Source of the DNA: Macrosoma leucophasiata
Taxonomy: Eukaryota > Arthropoda > Insecta > Lepidoptera > Hedylidae
Length of the DNA: 64,000 bases
Assembly: GCA_036365455.1 (NCBI GenBank)
Contig: JAWQUS010000016.1
Location: 13,539,001 to 13,603,000 of the forward strand
Reading direction: 5' to 3'
Within the stretch, counting starts at the first letter, position 1; each line of letters begins with the position of its first letter. Below, one piece after another: positions 1 through 11,172 of the stretch. Both the position numbers and the translations under genes were made by a program. The notes beneath the pieces are model-generated. The model was not told the origin of the DNA and did no database searches. It saw only the letters and a list, made by a program, of their open reading frames with translations.

Positions 1-1780
1 TAAAAACACTATTTTACCTTTATTCCGGCACGGTTGCCGAAACGTCGGAATAAAGGTAATATTTCGATAAATAATGTTTTAATCGAAATATCTATATCGC
101 GTCACAACCGGGTTCGTAAAATCAGTGTAATGATCATTTCCTTTATTTTCGAACGAACATAATGAATTATATATTTATACGATTATCAGACAAACGATCG
201 ACGCGATTTGGGTATGATCTTACGTAATGAAATGCAAACGAATCCCACCCACAGCGGTTCGCATTCATCTTCTGTAGCTTACTTTTTCTGCGGTCGCTAC
301 AATTTGTACACAGATTTGTCATGATTTCGGTTTTTCCTTGTTTACCCGTTTGGTCTGTACGAGGAGCGGTATTATGCGTTATACCCACTAATATTGAATC
401 ATTTGGGGGAATTTATTTGGTGTCTATTCTCTGAGCAAACGATTTTTCTGCTGTGAAGCAATAACGAATGTTTATCATACAAACACCGCACGCAAATTAA
501 ATAAGATAGCATCTGTGTAGGAACAACACAAAAACGATGCGGGTCGTATTTAATTTCATAAATCCTGTAATTTGTTTAGAAGACGAAACTGGGAAGATAT
601 ATGCTCGATGCTAAGACAAGGAGGCGTGTTTCGAAAAAAGGTTTTATGTTCGCGTTATTTATTGTCTCTATATAAAAGAAAATGAAATTAATGACTAGCT
701 ATCCGCCCCCGGCGTTTCCTGCAGTTTCGGATATGAAATTCCTGCGTGTTCCCGATATTTATCAGTGCATGAACTCTGCTCACTGCTGGATCCTATTATT
801 CCACCATGTTTATTATGCTACGTTTACAATGAATGTAAAATGGGCATACACTAACGACAAAAATACCCTTTGTTATTTTTATCATGAGCCGACCGGATGG
901 CATGTTCACTGTTTTCATTTTAAAGTTCTTTAAAAATACTGACGCTGTTCGTATTAACACAGGGAATTAATTAATGAAATTTCTCATATTCCTGAAATGT
1001 TGCCCAAATTACCAGTGACGAATATACAAGTAGTTATTTTTCTCCGATAAGTCGCGAATACCACAATTGGAAAATTATGTTTAACTTCGCCATAAGTCGT
1101 TTTGTATTCTAGCAAAAAAAAAAGAAAGCGCGTGATGAGGGGTGCGCTAGAGGTATACAATGTTGACGTGACGTGTCCAGGTTGTTTAAATAGTCACCAA
1201 AGGTAAATCTCCAAATTTAAACGATTACAAAAATGTTGGGTTATCTATTCAAGGGGAACTATACTTATATATCCTACTGTCAATAGCACCAAGCGTGGGA
1301 CCTTGATTTATTCGCTAAGAATCTCGCTATCCTCTTAAATACCTTCGAATCGTTTAGTTCTCTCAAATCTCTGCCCTTTTCCCAACGAGTCGATAAAACA
1401 GAGGGATTTACACATCTTTAAAAAGTTTTCGCGCACGTTAAAGGATATAAGGCATTCATTCACCATGTATGTTGTCGACTTGGTAATCTTGGGATGTTTA
1501 TGTTTCCGGGTGTTTTCTAAAGTTGAAACTGTGGAGATGTGAAGATATTATGGAGATGTAAATGTTCTTTTAGGATAGCCTTATATTTTGATTATATGGG
1601 TCTTTTAAATTACTCTATGAAAACAGTCAGGTACCTACATTTAAGTTTTGTAAAAACATTTTTTCTGATGACAATAATATGATGATTGTATTATTAAATG
1701 GAAAATTCATTAGGCGATGCGATGCGGCCATCGAGTTTTATTAACAAGTAAAACTTTAAGCGGAAGTTATTTTCAAGTTA
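1..1780. other. No gene seen; AT-rich unique DNA
   Basis: I see no coding region with family similarity here. The only open frame of note (682-933, 83 codons) has no recognisable motif and looks like chance. The stretch holds small inverted repeats, for example 14-26 pairing with 46-59. Confidence 0.5.
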
Positions 1781-1786
1781 CATCAT

Positions 1787-2660
1787 ACTAATATTATAAA
1801 CGCGAAAGTTTGTAAGTATGGATGGATGTTACTCTTTCACGTAAAAACTACTGAATGGATTTTAATGAAACTACAACAATATCTGGGGGCACGGTAGTGC
1901 CCGCGCCACGACGAGCCAAGCGAAGCGCAGGGCACTACCTTTTCTCAAAACGTTTCGTCCTATTTTTGAACCCTCGTAACTTTGGTTTGGATAATGCTAG
2001 ATACTTAAAATTTTCAAGATATAATACCATTAGTACCTATAATAATTAAACATGCAAAGTTTGAATATCGTAGCTATAATACTCTTGATTTTGTAGATGT
2101 CCAAAAACCCATAATTTGGTCACTGACTCACTGACTGATTCACTCACTGATTCACTGATCATCAAAATTCTTAGGGTACTTCCTGAAGTCTTAGAAAGCT
2201 GAAATTTGGTATGTAAGCTAATATTAGTACATAGACCACAAAATAATAATCGTTATTCTAGAAAAAATATAACTAATGCCTATGAAATTTAAGTGTCGGT
2301 AGCAAAACGGCCAAGCCACACGTTTTAACTAGAATGTAGAGTATGTGAAGTTAGGTCTAGTAAAGTTAGGTCGCATATATGTAGATTAAGAGCGTGTAGT
2401 CTTTGGAGCTTGGCTTTATACGATATCTGATAACTTTTTCACAGGATAAGCAAACTAGACTCGTCTTGGCAACATTTTTACATGAAAATGTTTTTGGTGG
2501 GATAGCTCATACATCAGAATATGACATAGGCTACATTCTATAAAGATACTGTGTGATTGCAGATGAAGTCGCTGGCACCAGCTCGTATATTATAAAAGTA
2601 CTTTTTGTACTAGTATGTTCCATTAAATATGCCTACATCCCATGTACCTAAATTTACCCT
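1787..2660 (+). mobile_element. Helitron-like head and associated degenerate repeat
   Basis: The start (TACTAATATTATAAACGCG, then 'aaaactactgaatggatttt') matches the head seen in the other Helitron-like copies of this window. A CACTGACTGA-type short repeat follows at about 2120-2160. No CTAG terminus directly closes this piece; it runs into other repeat sequence. The short ORF at 1855 lies wholly within this noncoding repeat. Confidence 0.5.
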
Positions 2661-2870
2661 GTCTGTAAGGGTAACACGCCGGTTGCGCTGCACATGTAAT
2701 TTTATTTTTTGCTCCTATAACACAACCCTAATTGGATAGGGTTTACGTTTACGTAGGGTTTTGCAGTCTTTGCGTTATTTAGTCTGTGGCGGTCTTTACA
2801 CATTTTTCCTAGAACTTATTTGTACTCACTGGATTTAGCGGATACTTAGTTTTACAACATGGTTGTAAAT
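2660..2870 (+). repeat. Two-copy dispersed repeat D, copy 1
   Basis: This stretch shares extended similarity with 5024-5215, including 'ctaattggatagggttta', 'tctgtggcggt' and 'gtagtggatat'-like blocks in the same order. The function is unknown. It is probably an unclassified transposable-element remnant. Confidence 0.55.
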
Positions 2871-2909
2871 ATTTATATTTATTAATTTATTTCGATGGTT
2901 ATAATATAT

Positions 2910-3187
2910 TCTCTATTTATATAAAATTCTCGTGTCACAGTGTTTGTGACAATATTCCTCCGAAACGGCTGGACCGATCATTATGAAATATTGAGTGTCA
3001 CCGATTCTCATACCTAGCAATGTATTCACTGTGTATATTTGCGTGTGTGTATATGAGAATCGGATGTAGTCTATTTTTTATAACCTTAAAAAGTAAAGGC
3101 CTCGCAAAATATTTTTTTTTTAGTTTTTTGGACATTTATTTTTTGTACCTACCTCTAAGGCGATACGAAGTTCGTCGGGGCAGCTAG
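2910..3187 (+). mobile_element. Non-autonomous Helitron
   Basis: It begins with TC at a TATA-rich head, followed by 'ctcgtgtcacagtgtttg' and 'aacggctggaccgat'. It ends 'gggcagctag' before a T. The TC...CTAG layout with insertion next to T, and the internal aacggctggaccgat block, is shared with other copies in this window. There is no coding capacity. Confidence 0.7.
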
Positions 3188-3374
3188 TATTAGTAGATAA
3201 TTTAAGCCCTTAACGTGACTAAGAACTTAATCGCTTTGGAGACATAAAAATATTTCCTTATTCTTTTGTCGCTGAAAAACAAATCTTGACAAATAGAATA
3301 GAATAAAACGAAAGTACTTAGTACTTACCTAATATATGTGCGCGAGTATTGAATGACGGATAACTTCGCAGAAC

Positions 3375-3601
3375 CTGTTTTTTTGTGAAAAAAAAACAAA
3401 AGATTGATTTATCACTGGGTTGAAAGAATGATAAAATTGAACGACGAGATTTCTCAATTTTTAATCTACTTTTGTTGGGTGACAGATTGTTTTTTTGTGA
3501 AAAAAAAAAAACAAAAGATTGATTTATCACTGGGTTGAAAGAATGATAAAATTGAACGACGAGATTTCTCAATTTTTAATCTACTTTTGTTGGGTGACAG
3601 A
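3375..3601. repeat. Tandem duplication, period about 114 bp
   Basis: Two adjacent copies (about 3376-3487 and 3488-3601) are nearly identical. Each begins with 'tgtttttttgtg' plus an A run and ends 'gttgggtgacaga'. The visible difference is the length of the A run. The minus-strand ORF here simply repeats the same peptide twice and is not evidence for a gene. Confidence 0.9.
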
Positions 3602-3837
3602 CTTGAATACATTCGAAGTTTTTTCAGAAAAGAGAGTTAAGAAACGAAACTGAGGTATGGAAATATTTGTAACAATTGTTATTATGAAAAATAAAACGGA
3701 ATGAGGTTAACTTTAAAGAAAAAATTTACTACAGAAGTATATTTTATACGTTGTGAAGATATCTATAGGCTGCAGTCATCATTTAACATCCACGGTTACC
3801 ACCAGTAAAGATTGAATAATTATTTAAAACTTTAATA

Positions 3838-4053
3838 CACCAGGTGCCGCTAAATGGTAGTGTTCAGCACTATCGTGTTCCGGTCAGGTGGTGATGTACG
3901 GCTCGGTAATTCCCGGCACAGAGGCATAACAACTTGACACACCAGGAGTGGTAACCTTAGTCTTTGTGTAGGTGTCTATAGGCTGCAGTCATCACTTAAC
4001 ATCAATTTGAACTGCATGCATGTTTGCCACTTCCAGAACATAACAAAAAAAAG
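3838..4053 (+). mobile_element. LINE-tailed SINE, family A, 5'-truncated copy
   Basis: It carries the family-A core in order: 'gccgctaaatgg', 'tcgtgttccggtcaggtgg', 'ggcacagaggcataac', 'ggctgcagtcatcactta' and 'tttgccacttcc', then an A-rich end. The 3' third resembles the tail of the CR1-like LINE fragment on the minus strand at 37.8-38.3 kb, which suggests LINE-driven movement. Confidence 0.7.
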
Positions 4054-4085
4054 GTGCATTAGAAATAAAAATAGTTTATTTTTTG

Positions 4086-4150
4086 ACACACACACACACA
4101 CACTAAATAAACAAATGATAATAATAATAAAAAAAAAAACAATAATAAAA
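4086..4150. repeat. CA microsatellite and adjoining A/T-rich simple sequence
   Basis: A (CA)n run at 4086-4102 is followed by 'ataataataataa' and a long A run. The overlapping minus-strand ORF, rich in Leu and Phe, is a by-product of this low-complexity sequence. Confidence 0.85.
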
Positions 4151-4418
4151 ACAGAAACAACTTAACACAACTACCGGCATGATGTTTGTGTGAGACCAAA
4201 AAAATGGTACCCATCAGCTGATTGCTGTAGTTGGCACTACAGCGCTGGTGTTCTGATAGGACCACCGTAAGTGGCTTTGCGAACTACAAGCCGCCCAACT
4301 ACATAAAACTTCCATGCATACTAATGTTATATTTATATACAAAGTTACGTAATATTACATAAATATAGATAAATAAATAAATTATTAGAACAAATAAATT
4401 AAATACATGATAAAATTA

Positions 4419-4478
4419 CACACTCTCTGCCTGCCCCGTTAGGGACCTGGCGCGAAGATACATATATACATACAATAA
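4419..4478 (+). mobile_element. RTE-like LINE 3' end, severely truncated
   Basis: It carries the tail motif 'ctctgcctgccccgttag', 'ggacctggcgcgaagatac' and an (ATAC)n-type microsatellite end. The same tail ends the larger RTE-like fragment at 9.42-10.42 kb. Confidence 0.7.
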
Positions 4479-4704
4479 TTAATCCAAAATATTTTATGGC
4501 GTGGTATCAAACATGTTTGATGATACAATAAAAACAAAACATGCTGTCATCTGTCACTATGACAAGTGACAAGTGACAGGTTCCAGAAAACTTATGACAT
4601 GACAAAACAGAAAATAGTTAAAATAGAAATGTGTATTTTAATAAGATATCACAATAAATAATTGCAATAATTGCATAAACCGGCATTAGACATTCTAATA
4701 GTAG

Positions 4705-4921
4705 TTACACACGACCGGATTCGGTACGGCTGACTATGCGCCGACCAAATACGCGCGAGCGGACCGCATCGGTCTTGATTAATAATAATTATGTCCGCCA
4801 GACTCCTCTACACAGGCACAGTAAATAGTTTACAATCTATTTACTGTGACACAGGGCCATATTTGGTTCGGAGCGTAACGAATCCACTGTCTGCTCCGTG
4901 CCAAATCCGGACGTGTGTTAC
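4705..4921. mobile_element. MITE with GTCCGGATTTGG-type terminal inverted repeats, copy 1
   Basis: The ends are 'gttacacacgaccggattc' and the inverse of it ('ccaaatccggacgtgtgt'). A second copy lies at 41111-41277. The interior holds a hairpin at 4815-4846 with 12-bp arms. There is no coding capacity. The superfamily is not assigned. Confidence 0.65.
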
Positions 4922-5023
4922 TAAGTACTATAAGAGTGAATGAAATGGAATGAATATGTGCAACATACCTACTGTATGCTGGACACTATAACATGGTGTA
5001 GGTCTGTGAGAGCATGAACGTCG

Positions 5024-5215
5024 ATTGCACTGCAAGGGTAATTTTATTTGCCGCTCCTATAATACAACCTAATTGGATAGGGTTTACGTACTTACGCTCG
5101 GAACGCGTTATACAGTCTTCTTGTGTTCATTGTTTATTCTGTGGCGGTTTTTGCATGTTGTTCCTGGCACTATGTAAGTTGGGTTTAGTGGATATTACGT
5201 TCTACACTGTCCTGA
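5024..5215 (+). repeat. Two-copy dispersed repeat D, copy 2
   Basis: It aligns by eye with 2660-2870. The plus-strand ORF at 5014-5271 lies across it and is not supported as a gene, because the other copy does not keep the frame. Confidence 0.5.
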
Positions 5216-5516
5216 TATTAAGAATGGATGATTTAATACTCGCATGCGAGGAGTTTATAAAAAAAAAATAATGAGACATGGAAAAAAGTTGTCATCTACG
5301 ATTTTTTAACAAAGAGTGGAGGAAATCTTTGCTATTGGAGGGTCAATATACCTCCTAATCGATAAAAAGTTTTTTGATACTATTTACCTTACCTGTGTAA
5401 TAATGAAGATAATGTCAAATACTTCTAGATACTGATGTTAAACGTTGCCTTTTTTACATGAAGTGGAAAATAAGAGTGTATTAATACTTATATCCAGACA
5501 TTTTTTATAAACATAA

Positions 5517-5703
5517 AGGTCAAAGACCAGAGGTCAAAATGCAGATGCGTTGCCACTCCTGAAACCTTAATTATTATGTCTCTGTGATTACCATCTAACC
5601 GGTCGATAAAATCTACCATCTACGATAGTGCTCAACACTATCAAATTAGGTAATGCGGTGGTGCTTACGCACTCGAGCTCCTACACTGGAACTCTACCAC
5701 CAG
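5517..5703 (-). mobile_element. SINE family A, truncated minus-strand copy
   Basis: Reading plus, it runs 'gaccagaggtcaaaatgca', then a degenerate middle with 'gatagtgctcaacactatc', then 'ggtaatgcggtggtgc' and 'actctaccaccagt'. That is the family-A order reversed. Confidence 0.65.
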
Positions 5704-6054
5704 TGCTAATGAAAAAACACTTATTTAAACACGCATCGCTTATTTCCAAGTTTAAATCATCCGCATGTCTCAAATTGTGGTTAAAGTCTCCACACTTACC
5801 ACAATAATGTAGCACCAATGACTTGCATCTTGCTGCGCATACTAGGTAATGCAGTTTGTGGTCCAAACGAACATGAGCTCCGCTATTAGATCTTGAAATT
5901 CACTGAGGATGCTGTTATGTTTCTATTAAAATGTAAAGTTATTTTAGTTAATTAGGTACAATACACGTACAGACACCATCATTATTAGTCAGTAGAACGT
6001 TGCAACTTATTTTGAATAGTAGTAATTTTAGTTATATACAATGTTGCCTGTTTT

Positions 6055-6256
6055 TAGCTATATTGATTTTCTCCAATAACACATGCGAGTGAATTTTTTA
6101 CTGCCACTAAGGCAATGCAATAAATGTGATGGAAGAATTCGACAATCAGGTGTGGACTTCAGTAGCTCAGTTGGGAGAGCGGCTGGACTAGAAATCCCAG
6201 TAGTCGCGGGTTCAAGCCCCGCTTGAAGTCAATTTTTTCTTTTCTTTATTCTTAAA
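6055..6256 (+). mobile_element. tRNA-carrying element family T, old single-unit copy (T1)
   Basis: The order is a 5' block (aataacacatgcgagtgaa), a spacer with 'caatgcaataaatgtgatgg', a tRNA-like sequence, and a T-rich then A-rich 3' end. The same order occurs in the younger member at 53.5 kb. The flanks near 6040-6054 and 6249-6263 agree at about 12 of 15 positions, so a decayed target duplication is possible but not secure. Confidence 0.65.
6155..6230 (+). tRNA. tRNA-like gene (pseudo-tRNA), isotype not assignable
   Basis: This 76-nt cloverleaf has a perfect 7-bp acceptor stem (GACTTCA/TGAAGTC), a 4-bp D stem (GCTC/GAGC) and a 5-bp T stem (GCGGG/CCCGC) around TTCAAGC. The A-box (TAGCTCAGTTGG) and B-box (GGGTTCAAGCC) are intact. 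The anticodon arm is abnormal: CTGG pairs with CCAG around a 10-nt loop (ACTAGAAATC) instead of 7. A run of six T lies directly downstream. It is probably a tRNA-derived mobile sequence rather than a decoding tRNA. Confidence 0.6.
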
Positions 6257-7440
6257 AAAAAACAATTCTGGCTGTTAAACCGTTCAACTGTTGAGTCATG
6301 ATAAAACCATTTTTTCTGTATTAAAAAAAATCTGCTAAAAATAGATATGACAGCTAATTACCGTGAGTTTTCATAAAAAAGGAATATATCCCGATGAAAC
6401 AATGTCTTTGTCCTCAAAAGGTCAATGCCAAGCTTTTTCACGACGTGATTTCTCCCAGAATCGCACAATCAAAAGTTGAAATCTCCACGGTGGCTTAGAA
6501 CAAAGGGCGGAAAAGTTAAATGGGGGCTATTTTATCTGTGGACGGGGGTGGTTGTAAGGGCAACAAATTGAATAATTATTCCGCGGTATTGTCCTCTCGG
6601 TGTGTCGATAATCGCACAGTTGACCCGGTTCCTTTGTTAGGAGGCAGTTCTACAAAATAGCCCATAAGCTGAGCCGCTACTTCGGCCATATCCAGTGACC
6701 CTTGACAGAATTGAGCGGTTGATACTATCGGATGTTAAAAAGAAGGGTCTTAATGTAATTGTGTTTCGATTCACGAGTCACATACGCTTGTGTAGTAGAT
6801 GTATGATTCGTACGGAGCGAAGGACAAAACATATACAATCCGAATGTTGATGGTTGCAAAAGCCCAAGAAGACTATAGGCGCACTTTAATGTCTTTGCCT
6901 TCGGCGGCGTCGTGTGACGGGTTGCTCACTTCCCTTCAAAATGGTCGAGGAGAGCAATGGCTGCCACATGCGTCATACTCGTGAACGGGTGCTGATTGTG
7001 GGGACTGGTCTGTTGTGATTTGCGGGTGTTATATTCTATCACGATATTAAGCTGTTGATGGGTATTTGCGTATGTGTTTATATGCAAATATTTATATGCC
7101 ACGGACGTTCACATTATCTTTATTCTATGTAATAATATTTGTATTAAATGTAAGGTTTTGACAAAAGATCAACACGCTGAGTTTGTTGGATAGCGGAGTT
7201 CTTCTCAGTTGTGCCTGCACGTGAATGACTATGATTATGACGAACAGATTTTTCTTTTTCTTCTATGAAGGGATTGAAAAATTTGATGATTCACGTATCG
7301 GTTAAATATTATTATTAAATTGGTATTTATTAATACCTATTGGATTATTATTAATAAGTCATTCTCTCTAGGTAGCTTACAACCCGACAATGCAAAAGTA
7401 TCCTTGTAGACCAATTTGAAATAAATGATTTGAATTTTGA
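6257..7440. other. No gene seen; unique-looking DNA
   Basis: There is no recognisable coding or repeat family. The short ORF at 6799-6984 shows no motif. The stretch around 6590-6720 is more GC-rich than its surroundings but gives no interpretable signal. Confidence 0.4.
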
Positions 7441-7744
7441 ATTTTTGACTTTCATAGACCGCACTACGACTATACTTTTGTTAAAAGTCGAAATTTCAAT
7501 GTTTTCTTTTGTTTCATAGACGAGTCAAACTCTAATTTTACTTAACTTTACAATTTTTTTACTAAGTGATGAACTTTCCGAAGTAAAACAAGAGTGTTGA
7601 CGAGTGACTTTGAAAGTTCGACTCTAGGGCAAAGTAAATTCGTAGTGACTGTAAGTACCTACATTCGTAGACTGACCTAACTTTATCGAAATAAGTTAAG
7701 TACAGTCCGCAAGTGGTTGCATGCAAGAAGAGAGTAAGGAATAT

Positions 7745-7812
7745 AGAAGAGGTCTTTGACGCTCTATGCTGTCTGCCAACCTCGTGGATTTGGTGTGAAG
7801 GTACATACATTA
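7745..7812 (+). mobile_element. Possible diverged RTE-like LINE 3' tail
   Basis: The sequence 'gtctttgacgctctatgct', then 'ggatttggtgtgaaggtac' and 'atacat', resembles the RTE tail order (ggcgctctacactctctgc ... ggtgtgaagatacatacata). The similarity is weak. Confidence 0.3.
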
Positions 7813-8039
7813 TGCGAATACATTTCCCGATGCTAGAATTTGTGACCCAAAAATAATATCACGTCATTCACTTGGATGATAAATTGACACGCATATCCTC
7901 GAGAAAGGGTGCGAGCGTCTTACACAGTCACGTTTTGGTGTAAATTCAATCTCAACGATTATTGAGCAAATGTTTTATTAATGTCTCATATAAGTGCCTT
8001 ATAAAATCGTAAGTGCACATTTTCCAAGCTAAAAACATA

Positions 8040-8185
8040 CCCCCTTATTCATGAACGTATTTTAGCTAAAGTGTTGCTAATCTCTCCTTCGTCTTTTTCT
8101 ATCCTGCATATTTGACAATGCAACTGACAAAGACAAAGCATTCTATAGCTAAAACATATCTAATGAACGTTTATGAATAAGGGGG
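8040..8185. mobile_element. Palindromic MITE family P, copy 1 (Harbinger-like)
   Basis: The terminal inverted repeats are CCCCCTTATTCATGAACGT and its reverse complement. The interior has 'gctaatctctccttcgtc' and 'caatgcaactgacaaagac', shared with copies at 25552 and 59285. The other copies have 3-bp TAA or TTA duplications, which is typical of PIF/Harbinger elements. The flanks of this copy no longer match. Confidence 0.8.
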
Positions 8186-8254
8186 TTTATACTACTTATA
8201 CTCGTGATTATGTCATTATACAAAGTAACAAGTAGGTATATTATTTTTTCAAGT

Positions 8255-8505
8255 TGCTCAACGGTGGGGTTTTCACGTTCGTTTTTGCCCAGAACGTGTA
8301 AATTGTGGAGCGAACTTCCCTCTAAGGTGCGTTCCCTCAGTGCTACAATATGAGGATCTTCAAAAATGGCGTCGAAAGAGTCCTTCAGAGCTGACAAAGC
8401 GTTGCCAACTCCTGGTGCCTGGTCCTGGTGTTGCAAATGTTCATAGACGATGGTGATCATTTGGCCCGTCTGCTTGTGTGTCAACGAAACATAAAATAAG
8501 AAATA
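8255..8505 (+). mobile_element. CR1-like LINE 3' end fragment, plus strand
   Basis: Plus-strand translation gives the end of a reverse transcriptase ORF: SFLPRTCKLW, then FPQCYNMRIFKNGVERVLQ, with the reading frame broken. It is followed by the 'tgttgcaaatgttcata' 3' UTR. The same region occurs at 37.8-38.3 kb (minus) and 56.45-56.61 kb (plus). The 151-codon minus-strand ORF over this stretch is only the complement of the fragment. Confidence 0.65.
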
Positions 8506-9114
8506 GGTAGGTATATACGACGACATTTTTTTTTGTACATAATAGATATCTATTAAACTCTGATATTCGATAATCTCACGTAAGATCAAGGGCACTTGTG
8601 TCAAAAACGATAGAGAACATACTTTGGCATAATAAGAGAAAGAGGTAGAATTAATAATGCGGTAGTACCTACTTTCACCCTCGATACTGGAGCTTATTCA
8701 CGTAAATAATGTAGATAAGTATTATAACTTAGTTTTATTGCTTTCTTTTTATTACAAATCCTCATATTTTGATAAAGTTATAATTGAAGAAACAGGTTCC
8801 ACTTGTTGTTTTAAAAGACCACGCGGACGAAATCACAAGAAAAAGGTGCGTATATTATTTTGCATGGCGACAGTTCACTTCAGCCATAAAACGTTACATA
8901 ATTCATTCAATACATTTACCTTTTCACTTCGGCGTTCGCTATGAATAATGTTATTTGCGCTTTTTGCGCTTGATGATATTTTACTGCCGTTTATCGATTT
9001 ATAATGATGTATAAAAGACTAAAAGGTAAATCTTCAAGTTTTTTATTACTGACTTAATATTCAGAGTCGTTTTGAAACAATCCTTCATTATTTCAACCGA
9101 AAAACGTTTAAGTA

Positions 9115-9222
9115 CTGCTGGACCCGTGAGGGTGATATGCCATAATCGCCATGCTTGGTATGCGGATTGGCGATCCCAGTGGCGTTAGTTTTATTGCAGG
9201 ACACTGCTGGCCATCTTGCGAA
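9115..9222 (+). repeat. Dispersed repeat family Q (GATTGGCGAT type)
   Basis: It contains 'cgccatgcttggtatgcgg', 'attggcgatcccagtggcg' and 'agttttattgcagg', in common with copies at 26.5, 31.9 and 54.9 kb. The family often begins with a 'tcatcat...gccgaaagacg' block. Class unknown. Confidence 0.55.
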
Positions 9223-9421
9223 TCTTTTTTTTATGTAATAAAAGTGGCAAACAAGCATGCAGTTCACATTGATGTTAAGTGATGACTGCAGCCTATAGAC
9301 ACCCACACACTCCTGAGGTCTAATGTGTAATGCTTCTGTGCCGGAAATTACAGGGCCGTACATTACCACCTGACCGGAACACGATAGTGCTGAACACTAC
9401 CATTTAGCGGCAAGTATATTC
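9223..9421 (-). mobile_element. SINE family A, 3' part, split by an RTE insertion
   Basis: The reversed family-A order starts at the A-tail side (tttttatgtaat, gtggcaaacaagcatgc) and runs to 'gcggcaagtatatt'. It is interrupted at about 9422 by the LINE fragment and resumes at 10422 with 'aggtaatgcggtggtgcc'. The short sequence on both sides of the LINE looks like an imperfect target duplication (atatt.ggta). Confidence 0.75.
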
Positions 9422-10416
9422 GGTATGGCAACATGTCACTCTGGTTTGATGTTAACATCGGTGTCAGACAGGGTTGCGTGCTTTCGTCTAGGCTGTTTAT
9501 CATATATCTGGACAAATGCCTCCAAAGGGTGAAGTTGATGGATGTGGGAGTGCGTATGGTCGACTTAGTGGTGAACTGTCTACTTTACGCAGATGATGCG
9601 GTAATTGTTAGCTCTACACCATCTGGGCTACAAGCACTAGTCACAGTCATGAAAGAGGATTGAATGTGGATAAAACTAAAGTATTAGTATTTGAAAGAGA
9701 TGAACAGAGAACAAATGCAAGGGTAGTATAGTAGATGATGCAGTGTTAGAACAGGTGGATGAAATTGTATATCTTGGATGTGCTTTTAGCAAGGATGGTA
9801 GGTACACCACTGACATAGAAAGAAGATTGCTTGCTGGGAATTGCGTGAATGGAGCGTTGGGTAAGCTGCTAGAATCTAAACATTTCAGCCAGCGGGCTCG
9901 ACTAGCTGTACATAATGCTGTACTTACTCCAACGCTTTTATATGGAAGCGATAGCTGGGTATGCAGGAAAGAGCATGAAAGTATGTTGAACGCGGTCGAG
10001 ATGAGATCATTGCGCAAGATCTGCGGTGTATCACTCACCGATCGCATTCGTAATGAAGATGTAAGAAAGAGGCTTTGTGTGAATGATACTATCGGTGTAA
10101 GAATGAAAAAAGGCATGCTCCGATGATTCGGACATATAGAAAGAATGTCGAATGAGCGAATGACTAAACAGATATACAATGCGAATGTGGATGGTTGATG
10201 GGTGTCCAAGAAGACCAAGACTGACCTACCATGACCAAATAGGTCGAGTTCTGTCTGACGCTGGGATCAAAAGTCTTAGGAATCGGCGTGCATGTATGAA
10301 GAGAATGATGAAGGTAGACGAGGCACGAGAGGTTTGTCAGAACCGGGATATCTGGCGCTCTACACTCTCTGCCTACCCCGTTAGGGACCTGGTGTGAAGA
10401 TACATACATACATATA
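9422..10416 (+). mobile_element. RTE-like non-LTR retrotransposon, 5'-truncated copy
   Basis: It covers the C-terminal half of a reverse transcriptase ORF plus the 3' end. It ends with the 'ctctgcctaccccgttag' motif and a CATA/ATAC microsatellite tail, and is inserted in a family-A SINE. The same 3' end recurs, truncated, near 4.4, 34.2, 36.4, 52.3, 56.6 and 60.4 kb, so this was a productive family in this genome. Confidence 0.85.
9433..10397 (+). pseudogene. Reverse transcriptase C-terminal region, RTE-like, frameshifted
   Basis: Three open segments in different frames (9433-9663, 9743-10126, 10179-10397) read as one diverged protein. The first holds GVRQGCVLS and the catalytic LLYADDAVIVSS motif of the RT palm. 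A stretch reading LNVDKTKVLVFERDEQR in another frame bridges to the second. The second has YLGCAFSKDG, LLYGSDSWVC and LRKICGVSLTDRIRNEDV, the thumb and C-terminal region typical of RTE/BovB-like LINEs. The third ends RACMKRMMKVDEAREVCQNR. The endonuclease domain and most of the RT are absent. At least two frameshifts make this copy dead. The RTE assignment comes from my knowledge of the family; Proto-like relatives are possible. Confidence 0.8.
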
Positions 10417-10421
10417 ATATA

Positions 10422-10482
10422 TAAGGTAATGCGGTGGTGCCTACGCCCGCGAGCACCGTCACTGGAGCTCTACCACCAGTAG
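10422..10482 (-). mobile_element. SINE family A, 5' part of the copy split by RTE
   Basis: It continues the copy interrupted at 9421: 'ggtaatgcggtggtgccta', 'cgcccgcgagcaccgtcac', 'tggagctctaccaccagt'. Confidence 0.7.
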
Positions 10483-10530
10483 ATCTAATCTAATAATCAA
10501 AATAAACATATTTTACCATATCATAGTTTA

Positions 10531-10814
10531 CTGGTAGACTTCCAGCGCAGGAGCTGGACAACCGCATTACCTAATTTATCTGCCGCTAAATGGTAGCAGA
10601 GAATACGTAATAATACATGGTAGTATTCAGCACGGTCGTGTTCAGCACGGTCGTGTTCCGGTCAGATGGTAATGTATGGCTCTGTAATAACTATTACAGA
10701 GACATAAGAACTTAGGTCTCAGGGATGGCAACACATCTGCATTTTGACTTCTGGTTTTTGTGTCGATGTCTTTAGGCTGCATTCATCTTTTATGAACATC
10801 AATGTGAGCTGCAT
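10531..10814 (+). mobile_element. SINE family A, split by a 5S-derived SINE
   Basis: The family-A core runs in plus orientation (gccgctaaatggtag, 'tgttccggtcagatggtaa', 'acatctgcattttgact', 'gaacatcaatgtgagctgc'). A 20-bp local duplication (ttcagcacggtcgtg twice) sits at about 10625-10660. The copy is cut after TGAGCTGCAT at 10805-10814 and resumes at 11173. Confidence 0.75.
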
Positions 10815-11172
10815 AATAATGGCAACCCATTATACGTCCCACTGCTGGGCACGAGACTCTCCCCTTTTTTGGGGGGAAGCCTGGAGCTTACTCCACCACG
10901 CTGCGCCAATGCGGATTGGTGCAGGTGGGTGGGTTTTAGTGGCTAATCCGCTGTCGAATGTTTTCAAACCGCCCAAAAGGGCTCCGATAAGATTTAACGA
11001 CTGCTATTTTCGATAGCAACCGGGACCGACGGCTTAACATGCTCTCCGAAGCACGGAAACGCGCATTTTAATTTTCCACTAGCAGTCACCCATTACACTA
11101 CCCGACCGCGCCCGTGGTGCTTAACCGAGTAGATCGCTTACGATCTACACCAGCCGCCGGGCCACACGCGCT
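10815..11172 (-). mobile_element. 5S rRNA-derived SINE, full-length copy 1
   Basis: Read on the minus strand, the 5' part contains 'ggttaagcaccacgggcg' and 'ggtcgggtagtgtaatggg' then 'tgactgc'. This matches the internal promoter half of insect 5S rRNA (TTAAGC...GGGCGGTTAGTAC...GATGGG.GACCGC). The body continues with 'cgtttccgtgcttcggag' and ends 'gggacgtataatgggttgcc' with an (ATT)n tail. A perfect 10-bp target duplication, TGAGCTGCAT, flanks it (10805-10814 and 11173-11182). Other copies: 44787 and 63563. Confidence 0.85.

Noticed and set aside
682..933. 83-codon plus-strand ORF
   Set aside because: No motif, and the length is within chance expectation for 64 kb.
8149..8604. 151-codon minus-strand ORF
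   Set aside because: It overlaps the plus-strand CR1-like LINE remnant and half of MITE P; the peptide is the complement of known repeat sequence and is not conserved in the other LINE copies.
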